DNA from: Bacteroidales bacterium
GTDB taxonomy: Bacteria; Bacteroidota; Bacteroidia; Bacteroidales; P3
Assembly (NCBI GenBank): GCA_017545365.1
Contig: JAFWOP010000121.1
Coordinates: 1-20,490, forward strand
DNA length: 20,490 nt
Direction of reading: 5' to 3'
In this document: in pieces, positions 7,182 through 13,865 of the stretch
How positions within the stretch are numbered: the stretch's first letter is position 1
How the letters are laid out: each line of letters starts with the position of its first letter
Notes under the pieces: model-generated
Databases searched by the model: none
What the model was told of the DNA's origin: nothing
The model's input: the letters and a program-made list of their open reading frames with translations, nothing else
Position numbers and translations under genes: made by a program

Positions 7182-7547
7182 TTAGATTCTTGCTTGGATT
7201 ACCAGATCTTTTACTGCCTTTAAAGCTTCCTTTGAAACAGGCAACTGGAACAGGAAGTGCTCGCAGTCAGACAGCATCAGCGCTTGCTTAAGAATATCAA
7301 CTTGGTAGATATAGTTCATGTTGACTATGAACCGCTTGCCAATACGCATGAATTGTTTGGCATTATCACCCAGTTGCGAGGCCAGGGCATCTTCTGTATG
7401 GGAAAGATTGATGGTAAGGCATACTTTCTGCTTGTTGGCAGTAACGATATAGGTATAGTTGCCGTCACCCTCGAAATATACAATCTTCTGAATGTCTATA
7501 CGTATTAGTTTGTCCCGTGAATTGAAATAAATTCTTTGTTGTGTCAT
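7182..7547 (-). CDS. stand-alone LytTR DNA-binding regulator
   Basis: A 121-residue protein that is almost entirely a LytTR DNA-binding domain: IVYFEGDGNYTYIVT, a central basic part, FMRIGKRFIVNMNYIYQVD and a terminal VSKEALKAVKDL. The usual response-regulator receiver domain is absent, so it must be controlled by another input such as phosphorylation by the nearby kinase or its own level. Its promoter (7575-7606) and a pair of 21-bp-spaced direct repeats (7634-7664) lie upstream. The same repeats precede the kinase operon, so it probably regulates both operons. The regulator identity is clear from sequence; its targets are inferred. Confidence 0.9.
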   Translation of the reverse strand: MTQQRIYFNSRDKLIRIDIQKIVYFEGDGNYTYIVTANKQKVCLTINLSHTEDALASQLGDNAKQFMRIGKRFIVNMNYIYQVDILKQALMLSDCEHFLFQLPVSKEALKAVKDLVIQARI

Positions 7548-7574
7548 AGGTTATTAGTGTTCGGAAAGACGCTG

Positions 7575-7606
7575 CAAAGATAGTGAATTGTTTTGAAACG
7601 GGCAAG
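7575..7606 (-). promoter_or_regulatory. promoter of the lytTR-FHA operon
   Basis: On the minus strand CTTG (7606-7603), a 20-bp spacer, then TATCTTTG (7582-7575). The -7 box matches TAnnTTTG exactly and the -33 box matches three of four bases. It lies 27 bases upstream of ATG 7547. Confidence 0.7.
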
Positions 7607-7633
7607 AAATGAGGGGGATAATTTCGTGTCTGA

Positions 7634-7664
7634 TGTGCGAAATACCCGCCTGAGTGTACGAAAT
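7634..7664. promoter_or_regulatory. putative LytTR operator upstream of lytTR
   Basis: Direct repeats TGTGCGAAAT (7634-7643) and TGTACGAAAT (7655-7664) are exactly 21 bp apart. They sit 28 bp upstream of the -33 box of the lytTR gene. An inverted ATTTCG at 7621-7626 makes a partial palindrome with the first copy. Motif and spacing match the site at 6465-6495, which suggests autoregulation. Confidence 0.6.
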
Positions 7665-7696
7665 ATAAGGAACGGCTATTGTTGCTACTGCATGCC

Positions 7697-7864
7697 CTAC
7701 ATCTCCAGCATGTACTCGGCGGCAATGTAGCGGTCGCCGTAGAGATATAGGCCGTTGAGGTCGGCACAGACCTTGCTCTCATATAGGAGCTTCAGGGCGC
7801 GAAGATGGGGGATGTCCAACCGCTTAGCCAGCTCCATAGAGATGACACCAATATGGTTGCTCAT
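7697..7864 (-). CDS. small protein of unknown function (55 residues)
   Basis: A minus-strand frame from ATG 7864 to TAG 7697 encodes a 55-residue protein containing ISMELAKRLDIPHLRALKLL and ending GLYLYGDRYIAAEYMLEM. The ending GDxYIxxEYxLE resembles small Bacteroidales proteins I have seen near DUF3791-type genes, but I cannot assign it. A good AGGAGA ribosome-binding site (7875-7870) lies five bases before the ATG, unusual for Bacteroidetes. It can pair with TCTCC (7888-7884) to form a small hairpin that would hide it. The frame stays open upstream of the ATG without another ATG. The gene is downstream of the Rpn nuclease but separated from it by a terminator and repeats. Confidence 0.55.
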   Translation of the reverse strand: MSNHIGVISMELAKRLDIPHLRALKLLYESKVCADLNGLYLYGDRYIAAEYMLEM

Positions 7865-7960
7865 AATTATCTCCTGAATGACTGGAGACTTTGTAGGGTC
7901 GCTATATTTTTTTCTGTTCCATCGAAGATCAAGTTGGTCATGGATAAATAATCCGATCTA

Positions 7961-8040
7961 TTATGCGTACAGACGAGGGCTTTTTGCGTAAAGGCGCATG
8001 GTGTTCTTCGTATAGACGCTAGTGTTTTGCATATAGGCAA
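7961..8040. repeat. degenerate 21-22-bp tandem array
   Basis: Four imperfect units are recognised by the cores GCGTACAGACG (7965), GCGTAAAGGCG (7986), TCGTATAGACG (8008) and GCATATAGGCA (8029), with steps of 21, 22 and 21 bp. The sequence between the cores is T-rich or GTGTT-like. It lies between the Rpn terminator and the small gene at 7864. Confidence 0.6.
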
Positions 8041-8047
8041 AACAGAA

Positions 8048-8105
8048 AAGGCACGGCTCTCATACCCAGGCAGCCTCGTTCCTGCCTCCGGAGAGCTACG
8101 GCCTT
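8048..8105 (-). terminator. Rho-independent terminator of the Rpn nuclease gene
   Basis: Nested inverted repeats form one long stem: AAGGC (8048-8052) with GCCTT (8101-8105), GCTCTC (8056-8061) with GAGAGC (8091-8096), and AGGCAG (8068-8073) with CTGCCT (8082-8087). On the minus strand the stem starts just after the nuclease stop codon and is followed by TTTTCTGTTTT, a U-rich tract. Confidence 0.75.
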
Positions 8106-8951
8106 CTAAAGGCAATTTATCTGTTCTGTGGTGAGACCGGTGACCTGCGCTATCACATCTGTCGATATTCCAAGGGCTTTCATCTTGCGAGCATTCTCGC
8201 GCTTGGTTTCTTCAATGCCCTCGGCACGACCCTCAGCTCGGCCCTTCTGCTCTGCTCCCGTCATGGCATTGTAAGTATCACGGTAGCGTTTTAGGGCATG
8301 GTCGTACTCCAAACGGTCCTTCTTAGACAGCTTGCTCACTTCGGCAACCTCTGCCAGCCGCTGGAACACTGCGTTCTGCGCAGCCCACGGCATCCTTTCA
8401 AGTATTTCCATATTATTCAGTATATATATCCAACGTTCAAAATGATTCACACACTCGTCTGCCTCTTTCGTGAAGCAGGGCATCTGCAGGTATATCAGGC
8501 GCATCTTGTCGGAGAACAATTTACCCTCATTGTCTGTCAGCTTCACGTCTATGCGCAACTGCCCGGCATAGCCCGTCTGCACAAAATTCGTGAAGGCCAC
8601 CATATAGACTGCTTTGATGTCGTAGTTCCACACCTTGCCTTTCTCGCCTTGGCGGACAATGACCTCCGATGCATAGTAGAGCATCCGCTCCTTGAAGTTC
8701 GGGTGCTCGCGGTTTTGCATCTCGACGATGATTTTTTCGCCGCTGTCCGTCTCGCAGAGGATGTCGTAGATGGGCGACTTGTCGCCATCGTAAAATGCAG
8801 GCTGCTCCTTGTCGAGAAACGTCAGGTCTGTGATGGAACGCTCGCCTTCAAGCAGCGCGTTCAGGAAATCAAGCAGTCGGGGCTTGGAGAACTCCTGCCC
8901 GAAGATAATCTTGAATCCCACATCGGTGAACGGGTTGATGAACTTTCCCAT
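8106..8951 (-). CDS. Rpn-family PD-(D/E)XK nuclease (putative transposase)
   Basis: A 281-residue protein of the Rpn / PD-(D/E)XK nuclease family transposase group, typical of Bacteroidales. It shows the family start FINPFTDVGFKIIFGQE, the segment ALLEGERSITDLTFLD, and the catalytic-looking YDILCETDSGEKIIVEMQNR (Asp, Glu and the ExQ element). It then has ERMLYYASEVIVRQ and the C-terminal GRAEGRAEGIEETKRENARK helix. Rpn proteins are DNA endonucleases that promote RecA-independent recombination; many are abundant, highly variable and of unclear biological role. ATG at 8951 is chosen because the TTG at 8990 lies inside the promoter -7 box. The gene is a single-gene unit with its own promoter and terminator and has 21-22-bp repeat arrays on both sides. 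Confidence 0.88.
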   Translation of the reverse strand: MGKFINPFTDVGFKIIFGQEFSKPRLLDFLNALLEGERSITDLTFLDKEQPAFYDGDKSPIYDILCETDSGEKIIVEMQNREHPNFKERMLYYASEVIVRQGEKGKVWNYDIKAVYMVAFTNFVQTGYAGQLRIDVKLTDNEGKLFSDKMRLIYLQMPCFTKEADECVNHFERWIYILNNMEILERMPWAAQNAVFQRLAEVAEVSKLSKKDRLEYDHALKRYRDTYNAMTGAEQKGRAEGRAEGIEETKRENARKMKALGISTDVIAQVTGLTTEQINCL

Positions 8952-8987
8952 ATTCGAAACAATCGATAGTTTGTCTTTAATCGGCTG

Positions 8988-9018
8988 CAAATTTACTCAA
9001 AAAAGCGGAAAACGCAAA
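8988..9018 (-). promoter_or_regulatory. promoter of the Rpn nuclease gene
   Basis: On the minus strand TTTG (9018-9015), a 19-bp spacer, then TAAATTTG (8995-8988) match the Bacteroidetes consensus. It lies 36 bases upstream of ATG 8951 and rules out the upstream TTG start. Confidence 0.75.
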
Positions 9019-9074
9019 ACTTTCGGCAAGGATTTTTTCAAATGGGTTGGCGGAAGGCTGTACTTAACTTCGTA

Positions 9075-9206
9075 CAGACTGATGAAGAGATCCAGACTGA
9101 CTGGTGCAGAGAGCTGGCCTGACTGGTAGAAAGTTACAGTGTCCTTATGTAGCATGAAAGCCGTCCTTATGTAGCATGAAAGCCGTCATAATGTATGTGC
9201 GCAGCC
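9075..9206. repeat. degenerate 22-bp tandem array between divergent promoters
   Basis: Six consecutive 22-bp units start at 9075, 9097, 9119, 9141, 9163 and 9185. Units at 9141 and 9163 are identical (CTTATGTAGCATGAAAGCC with a GTC prefix). The unit at 9185 shares the GTC start, the ATGTA core and the AGCC end. Units at 9097 and 9119 share CTGACTGGT, and the unit at 9075 matches the one at 9097 at about 15 of 22 positions. No frame is open through it. It occupies the divergent interval between the Rpn and OmpH-like genes. The rest of that interval holds only the two promoters and AT-rich DNA. Confidence 0.8.
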
Positions 9207-9255
9207 TTCATTTGCGGCAAGATGAACATCTTAAAACTTAAAAACTAAGAAAAAA

Positions 9256-9287
9256 TTTGATTATTCAAAAAAAAACTCTTACTTTTG
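9256..9287 (+). promoter_or_regulatory. promoter of the ompH-like/murI operon
   Basis: TTTG (9256-9259), a 20-bp A-rich spacer and TACTTTTG (9280-9287) match the Bacteroidetes consensus exactly, 25 bases before ATG 9313. Confidence 0.85.
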
Positions 9288-9312
9288 CACACCAAATAAT
9301 ACAGAAGAGATT

Positions 9313-9939
9313 ATGAAGCAGGTGAGAACCTTATGGTTTATCTTTTATCTTATATCATTTAGCCCAGCAATGGCCCAGGAGCCTGTTGGCATCCCCGACA
9401 CTTCAGCAGGGAGTACAGTCGTTGACTTGCCGACGGAGACGGTCGAAGTACCCTCCAAGCACGTTGACGATACACCGCTCCTCACCCAGCTCATTCAGAT
9501 TGGCTACCTGAGTTATGACTCAGCCTTGACCGCCATGCCTGGCTACGCCCTTGTACAGGCTCGGCAGCAGAAATTGCGCGAGGCCTACGAGGCAGAGTTG
9601 AAACGCGTGGAGGAGGAGTTTAACCAGAAATACGAGGCATTTCTAGAAGGCCAGCGTGACTTCCCCCGCACCATACTTCTGAAGCGGCAGAACGAGTTAC
9701 AGCAGTTGCTACAGCAGAATTTGGATTTTAAGCGACAGGGACTCCAAGACTTGGAGAAAGCCGAGGAGGAGGCTATGGCTCCGCTTTATGAGAAACTGAA
9801 TGTCGCCATCGCCAAGGTTGCCAGGGGGAAGGGATTGGCGCTGGTGGTGAACACCGACTCCAATGCATGTCCCTTCATAGACCCGGAAATGGGTGTAGAC
9901 ATTCAGGAGGCAGTAGCAAAAACACTCATCAAAAATTGA
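9313..9939 (+). CDS. OmpH/Skp-family periplasmic chaperone
   Basis: A 208-residue exported protein with a clear signal peptide (hydrophobic LWFIFYLISFSPAMA, likely cleaved before QEPVG). A Thr/Val-rich linker precedes the OmpH domain: IGYLSYDSALTAMPGYALVQ, then a long charged coiled coil (about 85-155: LREAYEAELKRVEEEFNQKY and QNELQQLLQQ), then the closing sheet LNVAIAKVARGKGLALVVNT. Skp/OmpH proteins hold unfolded outer-membrane proteins in the periplasm. The linker before the domain makes it somewhat longer than Escherichia coli Skp. It overlaps murI by three bases and follows a strong promoter; an OmpH-like gene just before murI is, as far as I recall, a common Bacteroidales order. Confidence 0.88.
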   Translation: MKQVRTLWFIFYLISFSPAMAQEPVGIPDTSAGSTVVDLPTETVEVPSKHVDDTPLLTQLIQIGYLSYDSALTAMPGYALVQARQQKLREAYEAELKRVEEEFNQKYEAFLEGQRDFPRTILLKRQNELQQLLQQNLDFKRQGLQDLEKAEEEAMAPLYEKLNVAIAKVARGKGLALVVNTDSNACPFIDPEMGVDIQEAVAKTLIKN

Positions 9940-10754
9940 CTCCCATCGGAATCTTCGACAGTGGCTACGGCGGTCTGACCATTCTTCACGGCATACGCCA
10001 GCTGCTTCCCGAATACGACTATTTGTATTTGGGGGATAATGCACGTGCGCCCTACGGCCCGCGAAGTTTCGATGTGGTCTATGAGTTTACCCGCCAAGCA
10101 GTGGCAAAGCTCTTTGACATGGGCTGTCCGCTGGTCATTCTGGCCTGTAACACCGCCTCGGCAAAGGCGTTGCGCACCATTCAGCAACGTGACCTTCCTC
10201 AGATAGACCCAACGCGTCGTGTACTGGGCATTATTCGTCCTACGGCAGAGGTTATTGGAAGCCTTACCAAGAGTCGCCACGTGGGTGTGCTGGCCACCGA
10301 GGGTACTATCAAGAGCGAGAGCTACAACATGGAGATACGGAAACTCCACCCCGACATTCAAGTCACTGGCGTGGCGTGTCCGCTATGGGTGCCGCTGGTG
10401 GAGAACAACGAGGCCGACTCTCCAGGTGCCGACTATTTCGTGAAGAAACGTATAGACCAGCTCATGCGGCAAGACTCGTTGATAGATGCCGTCATTCTTG
10501 GTTGTACCCACTATCCGCTGCTCATGCCTAAGATTCTGAAATACATTCCGACGGGAGTGCGTATTATACCCCAGGGAGAGTATGTGGCAGACTCGCTGAA
10601 GCTATATCTTCAGCGTCATGAGGACTTAGACAGCCGTTGCTCCAAGGGAGGTGTGGTGCAGTATCTCACCACTGAGAATCCCGATAATTTCAGCCAGCAT
10701 GCGCAACTGTTCCTCCACGAGCAAGTAAGCGTGGAGAAAGTTTCCTTACTTTGA
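9936..10754 (+). CDS. murI: glutamate racemase
   Basis: Glutamate racemase interconverts L- and D-glutamate, supplying D-Glu for peptidoglycan. Motifs are complete: IGIFDSGYGGL (Asp8, Ser9), YLGDNARAPYG, the first catalytic cysteine in LACNTASA (about Cys71) and the second in GCTHYPLL (about Cys190). I place the start at TTG 9936, which overlaps the TGA of the ompH-like gene as TTGA. It gives 272 residues, the normal family length, and begins just before the conserved GIFDSG. An ATG at 9867 in the same frame would add 23 unrelated residues lying inside the upstream gene. Translation is probably coupled to the chaperone gene. Confidence 0.95.
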   Translation: MTPIGIFDSGYGGLTILHGIRQLLPEYDYLYLGDNARAPYGPRSFDVVYEFTRQAVAKLFDMGCPLVILACNTASAKALRTIQQRDLPQIDPTRRVLGIIRPTAEVIGSLTKSRHVGVLATEGTIKSESYNMEIRKLHPDIQVTGVACPLWVPLVENNEADSPGADYFVKKRIDQLMRQDSLIDAVILGCTHYPLLMPKILKYIPTGVRIIPQGEYVADSLKLYLQRHEDLDSRCSKGGVVQYLTTENPDNFSQHAQLFLHEQVSVEKVSLL

Positions 10755-10773
10755 TTGGAACTTCATCGTTTCC

Positions 10774-10810
10774 GCTCTGCCCGCAGGACACTTACGTAGT
10801 TCTGCAGAGC
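10774..10810. terminator. possible bidirectional hairpin between murI and the permease gene
   Basis: GCTCTGC (10774-10780) and GCAGAGC (10804-10810) are perfect 7-bp inverted repeats, with a further GCAGGAC/GTTCTGC pairing inside. They lie in the 62-bp gap between two converging genes. There is no strong T-tract, so terminator function is likely but not certain. Confidence 0.45.
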
Positions 10811-10816
10811 AAGAGC

Positions 10817-12598
10817 TTAGTACAGCGGATAGACAATGCAGACAGACACGATGGCAACGGCAAGAAGCACGAAGTGCATCATGGCACCTAGACGGGCGAA
10901 GTCGGTGAAATGGAAGGCTCCGGGGCCGTAGATGAGCATGTGGGTGGCGCTGCCTATGGGCGAGGCAAAGCTGATGGTGGCGCTGATCATCAGGGAGATG
11001 ACGAAGGGCATGGGGTCGCAGCCGAGGATGATGGCCTGCTGGTACATGATGGGGAAGAACACGGCACTGGCTCCCACGTCGCTGACAAACTCGCTGAGCA
11101 GGGAGGCCAGCAAGCACATGACTACCAGGACGATATAAGGATTGCTGCCGCAGACATTGAGCACTCCCGTGGCGATGGCATCGGCGATGCCAGTCTTGGT
11201 GATGGCCACGGAGAACACCACCGTGGAGCCCAGGATGAGCAGCAGCTCCCAATCTATGTATTTCACTACCTCACTTTTCCGGCAGCAGCCGAAGGCTATC
11301 ATCGCCCCTGCGGCAAGCATGGTAGTGGCCATGAGGGGAATGACGTGGAAGTAGGAGACGATGAACATCACTATAAGGACGATGGCAGCGGTTATGGTGC
11401 GAGGTCCCAGTTGGGGCACGAAATGTGAGTCGAAGAAGGTAAGGCTGCGGCGGTTATCGCGCTCCAGCTGCTCGTCGGCTTTGGCAGGACATTCCAGCAG
11501 CAGGGTGTCGCCAGCCTGAAGGCGTATCTCGCGTGGTTGTCCCTCGACACGCTTACCCTGACGAGCCACAGCCACGAGGGCCACATTGTTGCGCTGCTCA
11601 AAGTCGCTCTCCGTCATCGACGTACCTATGAGGTCGCTGCCGAAGGTGACGTAGGCCGTTCGCATCTTGCGCTTCTTGTCAATGTCGTCAATGCTCCACA
11701 CGTGGTGGTCGGCGGCGGCGAGGCCGTGGGTGCGTTTCAGTTCCAATATCTCGTTAATCTGTCCGGCGTAGATGAGCCGGTCGCCGCCCAAGACCCATTC
11801 GTCGCGAGGCACGGGCATGATGATTTCCTTGTCGAAGCGCACTATCTCCAACAGCGAGCCACCCTTCACGTTGTACAGTCCTGCTTCCTCTACGCCGCAG
11901 CCTACGGCGGGATTGTCCGTCGGCACAAGCAGTTCTACGGTATAGTCGCTGGTGGTCTCAAACGACTGTTCGGGCGACTCACGCTCGGGGATATACTTCT
12001 GTAGCAACACTACCATGATAAGACCAGCGGCGGCGACAATAGCTCCGGGAACGAGCGGCGCGAAAACGTTCATGGACTGTTCCGTGGCCGATAGATAAAG
12101 ACCGGCCACGACGAGGTTGGAGGAGTTACCCAGCAACGTGCACATGCCTCCCAGCGTAGCGGCATAGCTCAACGGCAGCAGCAGCTTCGAGGAAGAAATG
12201 TCGAGTTTGCGTGCCCATATTTTGACGGCATCGATGAATAGTGCTACTACGTTGACGGCGTTGAGCAGGGCCGAGAGAACGGCGATGGGTACCATAAGCC
12301 GGCTTAGCGCATCGTTGTAGTTGCGGGGCGTGCCCAAAAGGTGGCGCGTAAGCCAGTAGAGTACGCCCGACTGTAGCAGTCCGGCGATGATGACGAAAAA
12401 GGCAGCGTGAATGACGACAGGCTCGGAGCCGAACCCTGCCATTCCCTCTTCTTCAGAGACAACTCCTGTGACAAGCAGCACGGTGAGGGCACCGAGGAAT
12501 ACTATCTCGGCAGGAACACGTGTGCGGGCTAGGATGATAAAGATGCTTATCAGCGTGACAAGCGTTATCCATGCGTAGGCACTGAGGCCAAGAAACAT
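10817..12598 (-). CDS. SLC13/DASS-family permease with two RCK_C domains
   Basis: A 593-residue inner-membrane transporter of the ArsB/NhaD (SLC13-type) superfamily. About ten or more membrane helices are split into two halves by a cytoplasmic region (about 205-395) with two TrkA-C/RCK_C regulatory domains (LLEIVRFDKEIIMPVP and RLIYAGQINEILEL; DLIGTSMTESDFEQRNNVAL and LQAGDTLLLECP). The helix-loop signatures CTLLGNSSNLVVAGL in the first half and SPIGSATHMLIYGPGAF in the second are the paired substrate-binding motifs of the family. The substrate, an anion such as a dicarboxylate or sulfate, cannot be told from sequence. ATG 12598 overlaps the stop of the upstream anti-sigma kinase gene as TAATG and is preferred to GTG 12610. 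Confidence 0.9.
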   Translation of the reverse strand: MFLGLSAYAWITLVTLISIFIILARTRVPAEIVFLGALTVLLVTGVVSEEEGMAGFGSEPVVIHAAFFVIIAGLLQSGVLYWLTRHLLGTPRNYNDALSRLMVPIAVLSALLNAVNVVALFIDAVKIWARKLDISSSKLLLPLSYAATLGGMCTLLGNSSNLVVAGLYLSATEQSMNVFAPLVPGAIVAAAGLIMVVLLQKYIPERESPEQSFETTSDYTVELLVPTDNPAVGCGVEEAGLYNVKGGSLLEIVRFDKEIIMPVPRDEWVLGGDRLIYAGQINEILELKRTHGLAAADHHVWSIDDIDKKRKMRTAYVTFGSDLIGTSMTESDFEQRNNVALVAVARQGKRVEGQPREIRLQAGDTLLLECPAKADEQLERDNRRSLTFFDSHFVPQLGPRTITAAIVLIVMFIVSYFHVIPLMATTMLAAGAMIAFGCCRKSEVVKYIDWELLLILGSTVVFSVAITKTGIADAIATGVLNVCGSNPYIVLVVMCLLASLLSEFVSDVGASAVFFPIMYQQAIILGCDPMPFVISLMISATISFASPIGSATHMLIYGPGAFHFTDFARLGAMMHFVLLAVAIVSVCIVYPLY

Positions 12599-13023
12599 TA
12601 TGCTTTCCACTTTTTGGTGATAGTAAGAATATTGCGTCCGTCGTCGCTGCGCTTATATGATATGCTGTCCATCAGTTGGCGCACCAGGTGAATGCCCAGT
12701 CCTCCGATGGGGCGTTCCTCGGCCTCCAGGGTGGTGTCGGCATCAGCCTTGGCTGTGGGGTCGAAGGGAGTGCCCCTGTCTTCAATGACAAGTGTGAGAC
12801 TGTCATTGGAGGTCTTGGCGATGACCTCCACAGTTCCCTCAGTGCCAGGAGCGTAGGCATAGTTCATCACGTTTACCACGGCCTCCTCGACTGCCAAGTT
12901 CACCTCCATGGCGGTGCTCATGCCTATGCCAGCCTCCTCGCATATTTGGTCGATGAACGCAGCCAGGCGCGGAACGTCTGCTACATCGCAGGGCAGGGTT
13001 AGATGCTGTTCTTTGTCCATCAT
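12598..13023 (-). CDS. RsbW/SpoIIAB-like anti-sigma factor Ser kinase
   Basis: A 141-residue stand-alone GHKL ATPase domain of the anti-sigma kinase type. The N-box is MEVNLAVEEAVVNVMNYAY (Asn51 region), the G1 box is VIEDRGTPFDPT and the G2 box is GGLGIHLVRQLMD; there is no sensor or histidine-acceptor domain. Such proteins bind ATP and phosphorylate a Ser in a STAS-domain antagonist while sequestering a sigma factor. In Bacteroidetes, which lack sigma B, the partner is usually unclear. No STAS protein, PP2C of the RsbU type or sigma factor is adjacent. The gene overlaps the permease by one base (TAATG), so the two are co-translated. Start is ATG 13023, or the immediately following ATG 13020. 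Confidence 0.88.
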   Translation of the reverse strand: MMDKEQHLTLPCDVADVPRLAAFIDQICEEAGIGMSTAMEVNLAVEEAVVNVMNYAYAPGTEGTVEVIAKTSNDSLTLVIEDRGTPFDPTAKADADTTLEAEERPIGGLGIHLVRQLMDSISYKRSDDGRNILTITKKWKA

Positions 13024-13103
13024 TCAAAAACATTTATACATTATTAATAACAGCAAAATCAGCTCATTATTGCATTTCCAGGACATGATTTTCTTGCTAA
13101 ACT

Positions 13104-13135
13104 GTTGTCTGTATGAGGATTTTTGCTTATTTTTG
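13104..13135 (+). promoter_or_regulatory. possible miaA promoter
   Basis: GTTG (13104-13107), a 20-bp spacer and TATTTTTG (13128-13135) fit the Bacteroidetes pattern. The -7 box ends four bases before the GTG 13140 start, so a transcript from it would be almost leaderless or begin within the first codons. That makes the call uncertain. The rest of the 13024-13139 gap is AT-rich without another clear signal. Confidence 0.4.
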
Positions 13136-13139
13136 CAGC

Positions 13140-13865
13140 GTGAAACAGGATAAGAAGATACTGATAGTCATTACTGGCCCTACTGCCGTGGGAAAGACGA
13201 GGCTCTGCCTATCGCTGGCCGAGCGACTGGGCATCCCCATTATCAATGCCGACAGTCGCCAGATTTACCGTGATATGCCCATTGGCACCGCAGCACCAAC
13301 TGAGGAGGAACAAAGACGCGTGAAGCACTACTTCGTGGGCACGCTGGCACTTGACGAGTACTACAATGCTTCGATGTATGAACAGCAGGTCATGGAGCTG
13401 CTGCCACGGCTGTTTGCCGAGAGTGACTATGCCCTGATGACGGGTGGCTCGATGATGTATATCGATGCCGTGTGCAATGGTATTGACGACATCCCCACCG
13501 TGGATGATGAGACGCGCACCACGATGAAGCGTCGCCTTGCGGAGGAAGGCTTGGAGGCTCTTTGTGAGGAGTTGCGACAGCTGGATCCTGAGCACTGGGC
13601 CATCGTGGACCGCAAGAATCCTCGCCGTGTGGTGCATGCTTTGGAGATCTGTCACATGACAGGAAGAACCTACACCTCTTTCCGTAAGAAGGATTTAATG
13701 GCCAATGGTCAACGGTCAATGGTCAATGGTCAATGGTCAAAGTCAATGGTCAACGGTCAATGGTCAATCCTCAACTCTCAACTCTCAATTCTCAATTCTC
13801 AATTCTCAAGATTGGCCTCACCCTGCCCCGTGAGGAAATTTACGAACGTATCAACCGCCGAGTAG
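13140..13865 (+). CDS. miaA: tRNA dimethylallyltransferase MiaA, N-terminal part of a frameshifted gene
   Basis: MiaA transfers a dimethylallyl group to N6 of adenosine 37 in tRNAs reading UNN codons. This part carries the P-loop [68 protein letters not shown] and [22 protein letters not shown], as expected up to about residue 185. Then the frame enters a heptamer array (13704-13807), translated as NGQWSMV- and NSQFSIL-like repeats. It leaves the array in the wrong frame and stops at 13865. The remaining conserved sequence continues one base out of phase in the next entry. GTG 13140 is the probable start, just before [15 protein letters not shown] 13113 is possible. As written the enzyme is truncated. 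Confidence 0.88.
   Translation: MKQDKKILIVITGPTAVGKTRLCLSLAERLGIPIINADSRQIYRDMPIGTAAPTEEEQRRVKHYFVGTLALDEYYNASMYEQQVMELLPRLFAESDYALMTGGSMMYIDAVCNGIDDIPTVDDETRTTMKRRLAEEGLEALCEELRQLDPEHWAIVDRKNPRRVVHALEICHMTGRTYTSFRKKDLMANGQRSMVNGQWSKSMVNGQWSILNSQLSILNSQFSRLASPCPVRKFTNVSTAE
13704..13807 (+). repeat. heptanucleotide tandem array inside miaA
   Basis: Fifteen contiguous units: fourteen heptamers grading from AATGGTC/AACGGTC through AATCCTC to AACTCTC/AATTCTC, and one hexamer (AAAGTC, 13739-13744). Since 7 is 1 mod 3, three units pass through all frames without a stop, giving NGQWSMV or NSQFSIL. Fifteen full heptamers would be 105 bp, exactly 35 codons, and would keep miaA in frame. The missing base of the hexamer accounts for the frameshift. 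Confidence 0.92.

Noticed and set aside
2612..7547. Type VI secretion post-translational regulation locus (kinase/PP2C/FHA)
   Set aside because: The trio resembles PpkA/PppA/Fha, but no secretion structural genes are present and the partners (LytTR, zinc ribbons) differ.
7867..8115. Minus-strand frame of 82 codons between the Rpn gene and the small gene
   Set aside because: It runs through the terminator stem and the 21-22-bp array and has no domain; it is not coding-like.
10746..11252. Minus-strand frame of 168 codons overlapping the permease 3' end
   Set aside because: Its His/Arg/Cys-rich translation is a frame shadow of the permease gene.
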